From an uncultured Sphingorhabdus sp. (GTDB lineage: Bacteria; Pseudomonadota; Alphaproteobacteria; Sphingomonadales; Sphingomonadaceae), in NCBI GenBank assembly GCA_947501885.1, contig CANMXN010000001.1:1488001-1552000 (forward strand): a stretch of DNA of 64,000 bases, given 5' to 3'. Of the stretch, positions 45,162-53,688 are shown one piece after another. Position 1 is the stretch's first letter, and every line of letters starts with the position of its first letter. A program made the position numbers and the translations under genes. Below the pieces are notes generated by a model. The model saw nothing but the letters and a program-made list of their open reading frames with translations, had not been told where the DNA came from and made no database searches.

Positions 45162-46183
45162 GTATCGAATAGTTCGTCTTGCGGTCTGCTGGGTGGATTA
45201 AGCCCCAAATGCTTCCAAGCACGATCATTCAGCGCACGGCCGCGTGCCGTGCGAGCAACCAAACCAAGCTGTATCAAATAAGGCTCGATCACTTCTTCGA
45301 TGGTATCGCGGGGTTCGGATAATCCCGCAGCGATTGTTTCGACGCCCACTGGCCCGCCTTTATATATGTCGGCGATCATCATCAAATAACGGCGATCCAT
45401 ATTATCAAGGCCCAACGCGTCAATCTCTAGCTGCGTCAGTGCATGGTCGGCGGCCTTGGCATCGACAGTGCTAATATTACCAACATTGGCGAAATCACGC
45501 ACGCGGCGTAGCAGACGGCCCGCGACCCTTGGTGTACCGCGTGAACGGCGGGCAATCTCAATCGCGCCATCGGATGATATACCGAGATCGAGTAATTTGG
45601 CTGCGCGCCGTACAACCAATTCCAATTCTTCATGCGTATAAAAATTCAGGCGCACGGGGATACCAAATCGATCGCGTAGTGGTGTGGTGAGCAGGCCTTG
45701 CCGCGTTGTGGCACCCACCAAAGTAAAGGCGGGTAAATCAATGCGTACCGATCTTGCCGATGGCCCTTCGCCGATCATAATATCGAGCGCCCGGTCTTCC
45801 ATCGCGGGATATAATACTTCCTCGACGATGGGATTAAGACGATGAATTTCATCAATGAAGAGAACATCGCCTTCTTCAAGGTTGGTGAGAAGTGCTGCAA
45901 GGTCGCCCGATTTGGCAATTACGGGACCAGATGTTGCCCGAAAGCCAACGCCAAGTTCGCGCGCCATGATCTGCGCCAATGTGGTTTTGCCCAATCCTGG
46001 CGGGCCGAAAAACAGCACATGATCGAGCGCCTCACCGCGAGATTTGGCGGCCTCGATAAAGACGCGCAGGTTCGCTCGCGCTGCCTCTTGGCCGATAAAT
46101 TCCGACAGCGTTTTCGGACGCAAGGCTGCGTCAATATCTTCGCTCTTACGCTCAGCAGATGATAGGCGGTCAGTTTCGGTCAT
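45158..46183 (-). CDS. ruvB: Holliday junction branch migration ATPase RuvB
   Basis: A 341-residue AAA+ motor that drives branch migration with RuvA. Walker A is [16 protein letters not shown], Walker [13 protein letters not shown], sensor 1 [18 protein letters not shown], sensor 2 [20 protein letters not shown]. Full length. It is separated from ruvA by about 1.16 kb holding a secreted-protein gene and palindromic repeats. Confidence 0.98.
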   Translation of the reverse strand: MTETDRLSSAERKSEDIDAALRPKTLSEFIGQEAARANLRVFIEAAKSRGEALDHVLFFGPPGLGKTTLAQIMARELGVGFRATSGPVIAKSGDLAALLTNLEEGDVLFIDEIHRLNPIVEEVLYPAMEDRALDIMIGEGPSARSVRIDLPAFTLVGATTRQGLLTTPLRDRFGIPVRLNFYTHEELELVVRRAAKLLDLGISSDGAIEIARRSRGTPRVAGRLLRRVRDFANVGNISTVDAKAADHALTQLEIDALGLDNMDRRYLMMIADIYKGGPVGVETIAAGLSEPRDTIEEVIEPYLIQLGLVARTARGRALNDRAWKHLGLNPPSRPQDELFDT

Positions 46184-46215
46184 TTATTTGCGGGTCTGAT
46201 GAAAAGTTCATAATA

Positions 46216-46603
46216 GTGTCATGCTGAATTTATGAGCGTATCTCAAGCTTTATTCTCATAGGTTTAATTTGTTGTGCACTAGATTTCCAGTCAAGCTGGG
46301 AATGACGAGCTTATTTAGGATAGCTGAATTGCGCTAACAATAGTTTTCAATGAGGCTTAGTCTCTATCTTATTATAATGATCATCATGTTGAATTTATTT
46401 CAGTATGGGGTGATTAATAACCACCTTCGTCATGCTGAATTTAGTTCAGCATCCATTTCGCGCAGCCTATCATCAATCACATCGGCACAATTGACCCTGA
46501 ACCAAGTTCAGGGTGACGTTGTTGTTCTCAAGTTTAAGCTTAATGATATTCGTAATGATTATATTGAAACTGCGGTCATATTGAATTTGTTTCAGGATCG
46601 ACC
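46216..46603. repeat. Array of intergenic palindromic repeats between ruvB and the secreted-protein gene
   Basis: At least five related palindromes are packed into about 390 bp: a GTCATGCTGAATTTATG piece near 46217, a CCAG/CTGG hairpin near 46287-46300, a degenerate copy 46384-46410, GCTGAA/TTCAGC at about 46433-46450, CCCTGAA/TTCAGGG at 46495-46513, and TTGAA/TTTCA inside GGTC/GACC at 46574-46602. They share the core (C/A)TGAA-loop-TTCA and a flanking TGAC or GTCA. Such elements are scattered between genes in many alphaproteobacteria. No gene is seen in 46184-46575. Confidence 0.75.
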
Positions 46604-47349
46604 TTGTAAGAATAAAAAACCATGCCAATTAACACCGTCAGCATGACAAAAGCCATCAATAAAGCCCAGCCGTAATGCGACCAAAAACTATAATTGCGTT
46701 CAAGGTCAGGAGGGCGACTATTTAGGAATAAATCATCTTGCCGACAAACCAATTTACCGGCGGTGTCACTATGACATTCAAGCCCAATATAGTCTCCGCG
46801 AGAAATACATTTCCGCCATGTTTCGGCGGAGTCCATACCTTTTTCTAAACACAATAAACGCTCAACATCGAAGAAAGAGAAATCCGTCCATTCTAGATAT
46901 TCAGCGAACTCTGGCTCTATCACGGACACACCAATGTCTTCGTAAAACAACGCGCCATATTCCTGCATACCTTGTTTATTTAATATCGGTTCACCATCAG
47001 GATATTCCATGGGTAGGACAGTTATGAAACTGCCCTCTTCAAGAAATCCGAAATGGTCGTTGCACTGATCCGCGTTTGAGCGGTTCAAAAGGATTTTGGA
47101 GCCAGCAAATCTTCCATTGACAACTTTTTCAACTGACAAGGTGATTTTTTCCGAGATCGACTTCAAATCATTGTTTTTTCCCAACTGCAATTGAATGGCG
47201 CCTTCAGGCACTTCTTTTGCGGGAAACTGACTTACGATAATGCCTGAGTTGTAATCTGTATCTGGAACCGAAGGAGAACATGCGATGGTGGCGCTAGAAT
47301 AGCCAAGTACAACAGTTACAAAAAACAAAAGAGCGAGACGACTTATCAC
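46576..47349 (-). CDS. Secreted, membrane-anchored protein inserted between ruvA and ruvB
   Basis: A 257-residue protein starting with GTG that overlaps the ruvA stop by 4 nt (GTGA). It has a signal peptide (ALLFFVTVVLGYSSATIAC), a domain with VEKVVNGRFAGSKILLNR and DQCNDHFGFLEEGSFITVL, a Cys-rich part (LLCLEKG, RKCISRGDY, LECHSD, LVCRQD) and a C-terminal membrane span (YGWALLMAFVMLTVLIGMVF). Its last residues are encoded by an intergenic palindrome. Function unknown. The domain resembles the protein at 44697-45161. Confidence 0.62.
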   Translation of the reverse strand: MISRLALLFFVTVVLGYSSATIACSPSVPDTDYNSGIIVSQFPAKEVPEGAIQLQLGKNNDLKSISEKITLSVEKVVNGRFAGSKILLNRSNADQCNDHFGFLEEGSFITVLPMEYPDGEPILNKQGMQEYGALFYEDIGVSVIEPEFAEYLEWTDFSFFDVERLLCLEKGMDSAETWRKCISRGDYIGLECHSDTAGKLVCRQDDLFLNSRPPDLERNYSFWSHYGWALLMAFVMLTVLIGMVFYSYKVDPETNSI

Positions 47350-47948
47350 TTACCCGCCAATTTCAAAGCACGCCTTATGAGCGCATCTAGTGTCGCGTCA
47401 GACCCCAATTCATCATAGGCAGAGGATACAGCGCGGCTAGCTTCGGCAGGTTTGAAACCGAGAGAGGTTAGCGCCCCCACAGCATCACCGCTATGATTGC
47501 CGCTGGCAGATGAGGATGTAATGCCTTTGCCATCGCTGGTGGCGAGGCCGCCTACTTTATCTTGCAGCTCATTAACAATGCGGCTGGCGAGTTTGGGGCC
47601 AACGCCATTGGCGCGCGTGACCGATGCACTATCGCCGCTGGCAATCGCGCTTTGCAGTTCCGCAGGTTCAAGCGCGGATAATAGCGCAAGGCCGACTTTA
47701 CCGCCAACGCCTTGAACGCTAGTAAGTAGCACATACCAATCACGCTCTTCTTTGTTGGCAAAACCAACCAAGCGCATATCATTTTCGGACACTTGCATTT
47801 GCGTATAGATAGAGGTGATTTCGCCGACAGAGCCGATAGCAGATAATGTCCGTGCGCTGGCTTGGACCAAATATCCAACCCCACCCACATCAATGACGAG
47901 GAAGTCGACCCCCAATTCGTCTATCTTACCAGTTAATTTTGCAATCAT
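47346..47948 (-). CDS. ruvA: Holliday junction DNA helicase RuvA
   Basis: A 200-residue junction-binding protein. Domain I starts MIAKLTGKIDELGVDFLVID; two helix-hairpin-helix motifs are LLTSVQGVGGKVGLALLSAL and TRANGVGPKLASRIVNELQ; the C-terminal RuvB-contacting domain (GALTSLGFKPAEASRAVSSA) is present. Its start overlaps the PIN-domain gene by ATGA and its stop overlaps the secreted-protein gene by GTGA. Confidence 0.97.
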   Translation of the reverse strand: MIAKLTGKIDELGVDFLVIDVGGVGYLVQASARTLSAIGSVGEITSIYTQMQVSENDMRLVGFANKEERDWYVLLTSVQGVGGKVGLALLSALEPAELQSAIASGDSASVTRANGVGPKLASRIVNELQDKVGGLATSDGKGITSSSASGNHSGDAVGALTSLGFKPAEASRAVSSAYDELGSDATLDALIRRALKLAGK

Positions 47949-48553
47949 ATCATAGTCTCAAATTTTTTTAACTCTGATACAATTTTTGGTAATGCTTGTC
48001 TTTCTAAAGTTACCAGATAGTCACTGCTTGATATTGGCGGTTTCTGCAACCTTTGTCTAATGTTTCTTATTGCGGTTACTATTATTGAAGGTTCAAAATC
48101 ATATTGAAACTTTAAAAAATCATCAGGATGCAATATTTCTATATCATATTTGTTGCAATAATCTTCTGGGAAATCTTTTAAATTATACGTTATTATTGCA
48201 TCTGCTTTTCCTGCAATAGCGGCAGCTAAAACATGCTTATCATTCTCATCAGGTAAATTTAGTCCATCTATCAGCTCTTCATAATTTGTTACCTTACAAT
48301 CTAATACTGTCTCATCCATGAGGTTTCTGGTTCGATTTAATTTATCTTCGCTCAATTCGGGTCTATTCTTAAGTAAGTTTTTCATCCACTCATCATGAAT
48401 CTGATCTGTCCACTTCGCTCTAAAGAGGTCAGTGATTGCTAATTCAAGCAACACATCGCGCAAAGGAGCTGAGTATAATACACAGGCATCCAAAATAACC
48501 GTGTAACGAGAGAGTTTAATAGCCCATATCCAATTCTTGCGCTTGGTCAGCAA
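47945..48553 (-). CDS. PIN-domain ribonuclease, toxin-like
   Basis: A protein of up to 202 residues. PIN-domain acidic residues are visible: VILDACVLYS (first Asp), LNLPDENDKHVLAAAI (central Asp/Glu cluster) and AIITYNLKDFP (last Asp of the T.N.kDF motif). PIN toxins cut RNA. The first possible start is TTG 48553; no ATG or GTG lies before the first strand, so a rare codon further in is also possible. It overlaps the HTH gene upstream (38 nt with this start) and ruvA downstream by ATGA. The longer C-terminal half after the PIN fold (IIVTAIRNIRQRLQKPPIS) has no assignment. Confidence 0.82.
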   Translation of the reverse strand: MLTKRKNWIWAIKLSRYTVILDACVLYSAPLRDVLLELAITDLFRAKWTDQIHDEWMKNLLKNRPELSEDKLNRTRNLMDETVLDCKVTNYEELIDGLNLPDENDKHVLAAAIAGKADAIITYNLKDFPEDYCNKYDIEILHPDDFLKFQYDFEPSIIVTAIRNIRQRLQKPPISSSDYLVTLERQALPKIVSELKKFETMI

Positions 48554-48956
48554 GCTCTTGCATGGATTGCAAACGTTGTTTCTCTTGCTTCGCTATAAAT
48601 AGCTTTAAATCTTCATATTTAATACGTCTATGGCTTCCTATTTTATGAAAGGGAAGCTTACCATCATGGAGTAGTTTTACTAAATATGGTCGAGAAACAT
48701 TAAGATAATTTGCAGCTTCTTGTGTTGTTAATTCGGCATGAATCGGAACAATATTAACCATATTGCCCTCGCTCAATTCTGTAAGAATTGATTGGAACAG
48801 CGTCTTCACCATATTGGGGAGAGCCAAGATAGAACCATCATCAAGCTGGACCTTTAATTCATCGCTCTTAGACTGTGATAATTGTCTGCTAGCTTCCTGA
48901 ATGTTTGAATCATTATTGGGCGATGAATCACCGCCTTCTATGTTTTTGTTGGTCAT
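48516..48956 (-). CDS. Excisionase-type HTH protein, probable antitoxin of the PIN protein
   Basis: A 146-residue protein. The central part is an excisionase/MerR-like DNA-binding fold: TTQEAANYLNVSRPYLVKLL followed by GKLPFHKIGSHRRIKYEDL. A hydrophilic N-terminal 40 residues precedes it and a Gln-rich helix follows (KQEKQRLQSMQELADQAQEL), which could hold the toxin. GGAG is 7 bp before the ATG. Directly upstream of the PIN gene and overlapping it, it has the position of an antitoxin and probably binds its own promoter. Confidence 0.82.
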   Translation of the reverse strand: MTNKNIEGGDSSPNNDSNIQEASRQLSQSKSDELKVQLDDGSILALPNMVKTLFQSILTELSEGNMVNIVPIHAELTTQEAANYLNVSRPYLVKLLHDGKLPFHKIGSHRRIKYEDLKLFIAKQEKQRLQSMQELADQAQELDMGY

Positions 48957-48982
48957 TGGTAACTCCGGTTCTTAGAGTGTAT

Positions 48983-49010
48983 ATTATATTGATATTCGAA
49001 ATAAACGCAA
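48983..49010 (-). promoter_or_regulatory. Predicted sigma-70 promoter for HTH-PIN-ruvA
   Basis: On the minus strand TTGCGT (49010-49005) is followed by a 16-bp spacer and TATAAT (48988-48983), a full -10 match, about 26 bp before the HTH gene. The spacer contains the palindrome TTCGAA. It would give the HTH, PIN and ruvA genes a start separate from ruvC. Confidence 0.6.
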
Positions 49011-49068
49011 TAACCCAATAAATTAAAATATCATTGAGTCATTTTTACAACATTTGCTCGGTTTTCTA

Positions 49069-49533
49069 TTATCCATGATGCGCATGAGTGATAGCCACGG
49101 CCAGAGCATCAGCGGCATCGGGACCGGCAGGCTGAGCGCTTGGCAATAATATTTTGAGCATCGCAGAGATTTGATCTTTGTCGGCATTGCCGACGCCAAC
49201 CACAGTTTTTTTGACAAGGCGTGCTGAATATTCGGTAACGCTAGCACCACCGCGTGTTGCACCTAAGAGCATAACGCCGCGGGCTTGACCAAGTTTAAGC
49301 GTGCTTTGCGGGTTCTTATTGAGAAAGACCTCTTCTATCGCACATTCATCGGGTTGATATTCTTTCAAGACGTCCATTAATTCTAGATCAAGCTGTAACA
49401 GGCGGCTCGCAATCGGCATTTTAGGGCTGGTTTTAATCTGGCCATTGGCGATATGGATGAGGCGATTGCCTTCGCTTCGAATAACGCCCCAACCCGCACA
49501 ACCTAGGCCTGGATCAAGCCCTAGAATAATCAT
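49069..49533 (-). CDS. ruvC: Holliday junction resolvase RuvC
   Basis: A 154-residue endonuclease that cuts Holliday junctions. The acidic active site is LGLDPGLGCAGWGV (Asp), IEEVFLNKNP (Glu) and PDAADALAVAITHAHHG (Asp pair). It starts 8 bp after yebC ends, as in the classic yebC-ruvC arrangement. It is separated from ruvA by the HTH-PIN pair. Confidence 0.97.
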   Translation of the reverse strand: MIILGLDPGLGCAGWGVIRSEGNRLIHIANGQIKTSPKMPIASRLLQLDLELMDVLKEYQPDECAIEEVFLNKNPQSTLKLGQARGVMLLGATRGGASVTEYSARLVKKTVVGVGNADKDQISAMLKILLPSAQPAGPDAADALAVAITHAHHG

Positions 49534-49541
49534 AGTAGATT

Positions 49542-50285
49542 TTACTCCAAACCTGCCATCACTTCATTAGGAATATCATAATTACCCCAAACGGTTTGCA
49601 CATCATCATCTTCTTCAAGAGCATCGATAAGGTTTAATAATTTTTGTGCATTATCAGCATCAAGTGATACTTCGACAGAGGGGCGCCATGCCAATTTTAC
49701 GGTTCCTGCTTCGCCTAATGCACTCTCGAGCGATCCTGCGACTTCGTGCAGACCTTCCATACTTGTCCATATGTCATGGCCGTTTTCTGAGCTTTGTACA
49801 TCCTCAGCACCTGCTTCTATAGCTGCGTCTAATATTTTGTCTTCGTCCCCCGCTTCGGGTGGATAGACAATCAAACCAACATGCTCAAAGCCATGGCTCA
49901 CCGAACCAGATTCACCCATATTGCCGCCGCCACGTGAAAATGTTGTGCGCACATTGGTGACCGTGCGATTGCGATTATCGGTCAAGGCCTCAACAATTAA
50001 AGATACGCCGCCAGGGCCAAAACCTTCATAGCGGATTTCTTCGTAATTTTCGGCATCACCGCCAATGGCTTTATCAATAGCGCGCTGAATATTGTCTTTG
50101 GGCATAGACTGCCCTTTGGCGTTATTAACTGCAAGACGAAGCCTTGGGTTCATATCGGGGTCGGGTGTGCCCATTTTAGCCGCAACGGTAATCTCGCGGC
50201 TTAGTTTAGAGAACATGGCGGAACGCTTCTTATCCTGCGCGCCCTTACGATGTTTAATATTTGCAAATTTACTATGGCCTGCCAT
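49542..50285 (-). CDS. yebC: YebC/PmpR family regulator or translation factor
   Basis: A 247-residue protein. The start [17 protein letters not shown], the [20 protein letters not shown] segment and [19 protein letters not shown] are diagnostic. YebC proteins were first called transcription regulators and more recently linked to translation of proline-rich stretches. It precedes ruvC, the usual neighbour. Confidence 0.96.
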   Translation of the reverse strand: MAGHSKFANIKHRKGAQDKKRSAMFSKLSREITVAAKMGTPDPDMNPRLRLAVNNAKGQSMPKDNIQRAIDKAIGGDAENYEEIRYEGFGPGGVSLIVEALTDNRNRTVTNVRTTFSRGGGNMGESGSVSHGFEHVGLIVYPPEAGDEDKILDAAIEAGAEDVQSSENGHDIWTSMEGLHEVAGSLESALGEAGTVKLAWRPSVEVSLDADNAQKLLNLIDALEEDDDVQTVWGNYDIPNEVMAGLE

Positions 50286-50309
50286 GGTCCAACTTTCCTT
50301 TATAACTTA

Positions 50310-50645
50310 CTAATTTAGAGCGAGCGATTCTACATATACCGCTGTACCAGTGATAGATACCATCAACATTGACCCTGCTTTGCCAAGCACTTCATAGTCA
50401 ATGTCGATACCCACTACAGCATTGCCGCCCCTTGCAGAGGCTTCTGCTTTGATTTCTTGTAATGCTTCTTCGCGGGCGCGCTGGAGTACATTTTCATAAC
50501 TGCCAGAACGTCCGCCAACAATATCGGTAATGCTCGCAAATAAATCACGAAACAGGTTTGCCCCAACTATGACTTCGCCTGTGACAACGCCTTTATATTC
50601 GCGGATCACATGGCCTTCCAATGCTGGTGTGGTGCTGACTATCAT
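50310..50645 (-). CDS. YbjQ/DUF74 heavy-metal-binding-type protein
   Basis: A 111-residue protein of the YbjQ (UPF0145) family, which forms a pentameric ring. Seen: [20 protein letters not shown], the [20 protein letters not shown] helix and [23 protein letters not shown] precedes ATG 50645. It stands 24 bp upstream of yebC. Function unknown despite the old heavy-metal label. Confidence 0.9.
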   Translation of the reverse strand: MIVSTTPALEGHVIREYKGVVTGEVIVGANLFRDLFASITDIVGGRSGSYENVLQRAREEALQEIKAEASARGGNAVVGIDIDYEVLGKAGSMLMVSITGTAVYVESLALN

Positions 50646-50906
50646 CTGGAACCTCTTAATTTGTGAATAGCATTTGCAATTCATCTATATCATGTCATTA
50701 TTTATGACCATAGATAATTGGACGTGTTTTGCAATATAATGACCATCAAGACAATTTAACTCCAAAAGATGATAGGGATATTATGTCGCTAGCCAATATA
50801 TGGCGCATTGTTCCTGATTTTTTTCTAAGCAGCGTACTCATAAATGGGTTTTCAAATCATGATATTTATGATGCACTTGTAATGTAGAAATCGCAAGGAA
50901 ATTAGA

Positions 50907-51101
50907 ATGTCCAGATTTGATATGAGTGAGTTGGAGTGTTCTTTTATAGAACCTGTTTTGTCCAATAAAGTGCTCGGTGTTGCGCGTGTTGATGATCGTA
51001 GAGTGCTCAATGGTATTTTTTATAAGCTTCGCACAGGCGTTCCGTGGCGTAATGTACCAAGACGTTACGGCCCATACACAACTGTGGTGTCAATTTTATG
51101 A
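50907..51101 (+). pseudogene. 5' stub of an IS5-family transposase
   Basis: A 64-residue ORF matching the first part of IS5-type transposases (DUF4096 domain): SRFDMSELECSFIEPVLSNK and DDRRVLNGIFYKLRTGVPWR with NVPRRYGPYTTV. It then runs into VSIL and a stop, so the DDE catalytic part is missing. No inverted repeats of an IS were found around it. AAGGAA still stands before the ATG. The break falls just before the MBL-fold gene. Confidence 0.85.
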
Positions 51102-51124
51102 GTCCGCTACCTAGAGAAACGTTC

Positions 51125-52192
51125 ATGCTTAAAAAAATATCTATAATTGGCATCGCAATAATATTGATATTGATTGTCATATTATTCATATTTCAAAAAT
51201 CAGTTGGCCTATCAATATTTGAGCGCGCCGTGAACGAGCGCGTTGGCATTGATAATCTCAGCAACTTGCCAGATGGTTTGCATCTTGGGTTATGCGGCAC
51301 AGGATCACCTTTGCCCGATGTAGGGCGCGCTGACCCTTGTAATGTGGTGATTGCGGGCAAACAGAGCTTCGTAATAGATATTGGCGAAGGCGGCGCACGT
51401 AATCTGAACCTCATGGGTATCGCCCCCACCCATGTCGATGCTGTCTTGCTCACCCATTTTCATTCCGATCATATCGATGGTATGGGGCCAATGATGTTGT
51501 TTCATTGGACTGGCGGAGCAACTTCGCCGCTTCCTGTTTATGGGCCAAGCGGTGTGCAATCTATTATCGATGGATTTAATGCTGCCTATAAAATTGATAA
51601 TGATTACCGCATCGCGCATCATGGCGAAAAAATTATAGCTCCATCTGGAGCGGGAGCGATTGCCAAACCATTTACCATGACTTCCGAAAGCCAAGTAATC
51701 TTAAAACGCTCTGGCCTTACAATAACTGCTTTTAAAGTTGACCATAATCCTATTGAACCTGCACTTGGATATCGTTTTGATTATAAAGGGCGCAGCGTTG
51801 TGATTAGCGGTGATACATCAAAATCACCATCGCTAGAGCGCGCAGCCAAAGGCGCCGATATTCTGGTACATGAAGCATTGCAGCCTAATTTGGTCAAAAA
51901 AATGACCAAAGCACTCGATGATAAAGGCTTAAACAACACAGCCACTATCACCCGCGATATATTGGATTATCATGCATCACCAGAAGAGGCCGCTCAGTCT
52001 GCACAAATTGCTGGCGTTAAACAGCTTGTTTTGAGCCATTTGGTACCGCCTCTTCCAAGCCGCTATTTTTACCCTGCCTTTTTGGGCGATGCTCAGGAGC
52101 ATTTTAACGGACCGATTATCGTTGGTGAGGATGGTATGTTTTTTACATTGCCTTCCAATACGGATATCATCAACTATGATGAATTAATGTGA
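51125..52192 (+). CDS. MBL-fold metallohydrolase, membrane-anchored (RNase Z/arylsulfatase-like fold)
   Basis: A 355-residue protein with an N-terminal membrane anchor (IIGIAIILILIVILFIFQ) and the MBL metal motif LTHFHSDHIDGMG; further ligands are VDHNPIEPA, SGDTSKSPSLE and VLSHLVPP. The CGTGSPLPDVGRADPC start is common in secreted RNase Z-like hydrolases of unknown substrate. GAGAAA precedes ATG 51125. After its TGA stop the same frame stays open for 45 more codons. Confidence 0.87.
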   Translation: MLKKISIIGIAIILILIVILFIFQKSVGLSIFERAVNERVGIDNLSNLPDGLHLGLCGTGSPLPDVGRADPCNVVIAGKQSFVIDIGEGGARNLNLMGIAPTHVDAVLLTHFHSDHIDGMGPMMLFHWTGGATSPLPVYGPSGVQSIIDGFNAAYKIDNDYRIAHHGEKIIAPSGAGAIAKPFTMTSESQVILKRSGLTITAFKVDHNPIEPALGYRFDYKGRSVVISGDTSKSPSLERAAKGADILVHEALQPNLVKKMTKALDDKGLNNTATITRDILDYHASPEEAAQSAQIAGVKQLVLSHLVPPLPSRYFYPAFLGDAQEHFNGPIIVGEDGMFFTLPSNTDIINYDELM

Positions 52193-52330
52193 TTGGATAA
52201 TTTTGCATGGCTGCGCACGGATGAAAATGGCCAAACCAATATTAGTATAGTGGACGGATCACCCTTGCTTGTTACCAGATCAATCAAAGATACTTCTGAT
52301 CAAATATTAGCTGACGTCAATGGAGTATAA
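52193..52330 (+). other. 45-codon open frame in phase behind the MBL stop codon
   Basis: Directly after the TGA at 52190-52192 the same frame reads 45 sense codons, beginning LDNFAWLRTDENGQTN and ending ILADVNGV, to a TAA at 52328-52330. There is no ATG or GTG start; TTG 52193 is possible but lacks its own Shine-Dalgarno. It may be a readthrough tail, a relic of a downstream gene or chance. Confidence 0.35.
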
Positions 52331-52407
52331 AGGCTGAAACAATAATAATTTGCTTGCATTTCTGTCTTAATCGCGCAATTAAATAGCGGTAGAGATGGAG
52401 ACATTAT

Positions 52408-53619
52408 ATGAGCAAACCGACCGCTGCCGAACTAGACGAATTTACCCAAGAGTGCGATGCTTGGTTTGCGCAAAACACACAGGCTGATCCAGGCTTTATG
52501 CTGCCGCTCACCTTTATGGAGGTGAGCACCGATCAACAATTTGATTTCCTGCGCGAATGGCAACGCAAAGTCTATGAGGCAGGATATTTGGGCATGAGCT
52601 GGCCCAAAGAATATGGCGGCGGCGGCATGCACAGCGATTATCAGCGCATCGCCACGCGCATCATGAAACGCTATGATGCACCGATTATGATTAACGCAAT
52701 TGGCAATGGTTGGGCCGGCCCATTGCTGCTTGAAATGGGCAGCAAAGAAGATAAAAAACGCTATATCAAGCCTATGCTATCCGCCGAAGAAATTTGGTGC
52801 CAAGGGTTTAGCGAACCCGAAAATGGCAGTGATCTTGGTAATGCTCAGTGCAAGGCTGTGCGCGATGGCGATGAATATGTCATCAATGGCTCTAAGATTT
52901 GGACATCATTAGGTGATCGTGCGGATATGATGATCTTGCTAGCGCGCACCGATTTCGAAGCACCCAATAAATATGCAGGTTTAAGCTTTTTCTTATCACC
53001 TATGAAGATTGAAGGTGTTGAGACCACAAGAATTAAGAAACTAACGGGCGAATATGGCTTTACTCAATGCTTTTTTACCGATGCGCGCATTCCTGCCAGC
53101 AGCTTGGTTGCTGAAGAAGGTCAAGGTTGGATGGTGGCTATGAAGACGCTCGAATATGAGCGCGGTGCGAAAGTAAATCCAGTCGGTGGATATTTTGTTA
53201 AAGAAATGGACGTGATGAGCATTATTGATTTGGCGCGTACATCAAAACGCGGCGGCAAGCCAGTATTAGAAGATCCAATATTACGCGATAAATTAACCGA
53301 ATTCATGATCGATATTCAAGCACAAAACCTCAACAACCAACGCCGCCGTATGCCGCCCTTGAATAGCGATAGACCAATGGGCTTACCGCTGATGAACAAA
53401 TTAGCGCGCACCGAGATGATTAGAGAATTAACGCAATTCTCCTTACAATTTCAGGGCAGCCAAGCAGGCTATTATGTCGGCGATGATAATGCCGTGGATG
53501 ATGGCCATTGGCATCGCAGCTATCTCAATAGCTTTTCGGCAACGATCGGCGGCGGGACATCAGAAATTCAGCGCAACATCATTGGCGAACATGTGTTGGG
53601 GCTTCCCAAAACTCGCTAA
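52408..53619 (+). CDS. Acyl-CoA dehydrogenase
   Basis: A 403-residue FAD enzyme of the acyl-CoA dehydrogenase superfamily. The N-terminal helical part (MSWPKEYGGGGMHSDYQRI), the middle beta domain with WCQGFSEPENGSDLG and GSKIWTSLGDRADMMILLAR, and the C-terminal helix GGGTSEIQRNIIGEHVLGLP are typical. It oxidises an acyl-CoA to the 2-enoyl-CoA. The next gene is an enoyl-CoA hydratase, so the two give consecutive steps. GGAG stands before the ATG. Chain length not predictable. Confidence 0.93.
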   Translation: MSKPTAAELDEFTQECDAWFAQNTQADPGFMLPLTFMEVSTDQQFDFLREWQRKVYEAGYLGMSWPKEYGGGGMHSDYQRIATRIMKRYDAPIMINAIGNGWAGPLLLEMGSKEDKKRYIKPMLSAEEIWCQGFSEPENGSDLGNAQCKAVRDGDEYVINGSKIWTSLGDRADMMILLARTDFEAPNKYAGLSFFLSPMKIEGVETTRIKKLTGEYGFTQCFFTDARIPASSLVAEEGQGWMVAMKTLEYERGAKVNPVGGYFVKEMDVMSIIDLARTSKRGGKPVLEDPILRDKLTEFMIDIQAQNLNNQRRRMPPLNSDRPMGLPLMNKLARTEMIRELTQFSLQFQGSQAGYYVGDDNAVDDGHWHRSYLNSFSATIGGGTSEIQRNIIGEHVLGLPKTR

Positions 53620-53688
53620 AGTAATGCTATGACAAGCCCTAACCGAGGACCAGCATCAGGATTAAGTCTATTAAGAAGAGAGAATATT

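Noticed and set aside
46350-46646. 98-codon plus-strand frame between ruvB and the secreted-protein gene
   Set aside because: It is made almost wholly of palindromic repeats (repeated LNLF, EFSSAS and NQVQGDV segments), so the open frame is a by-product of the repeats.
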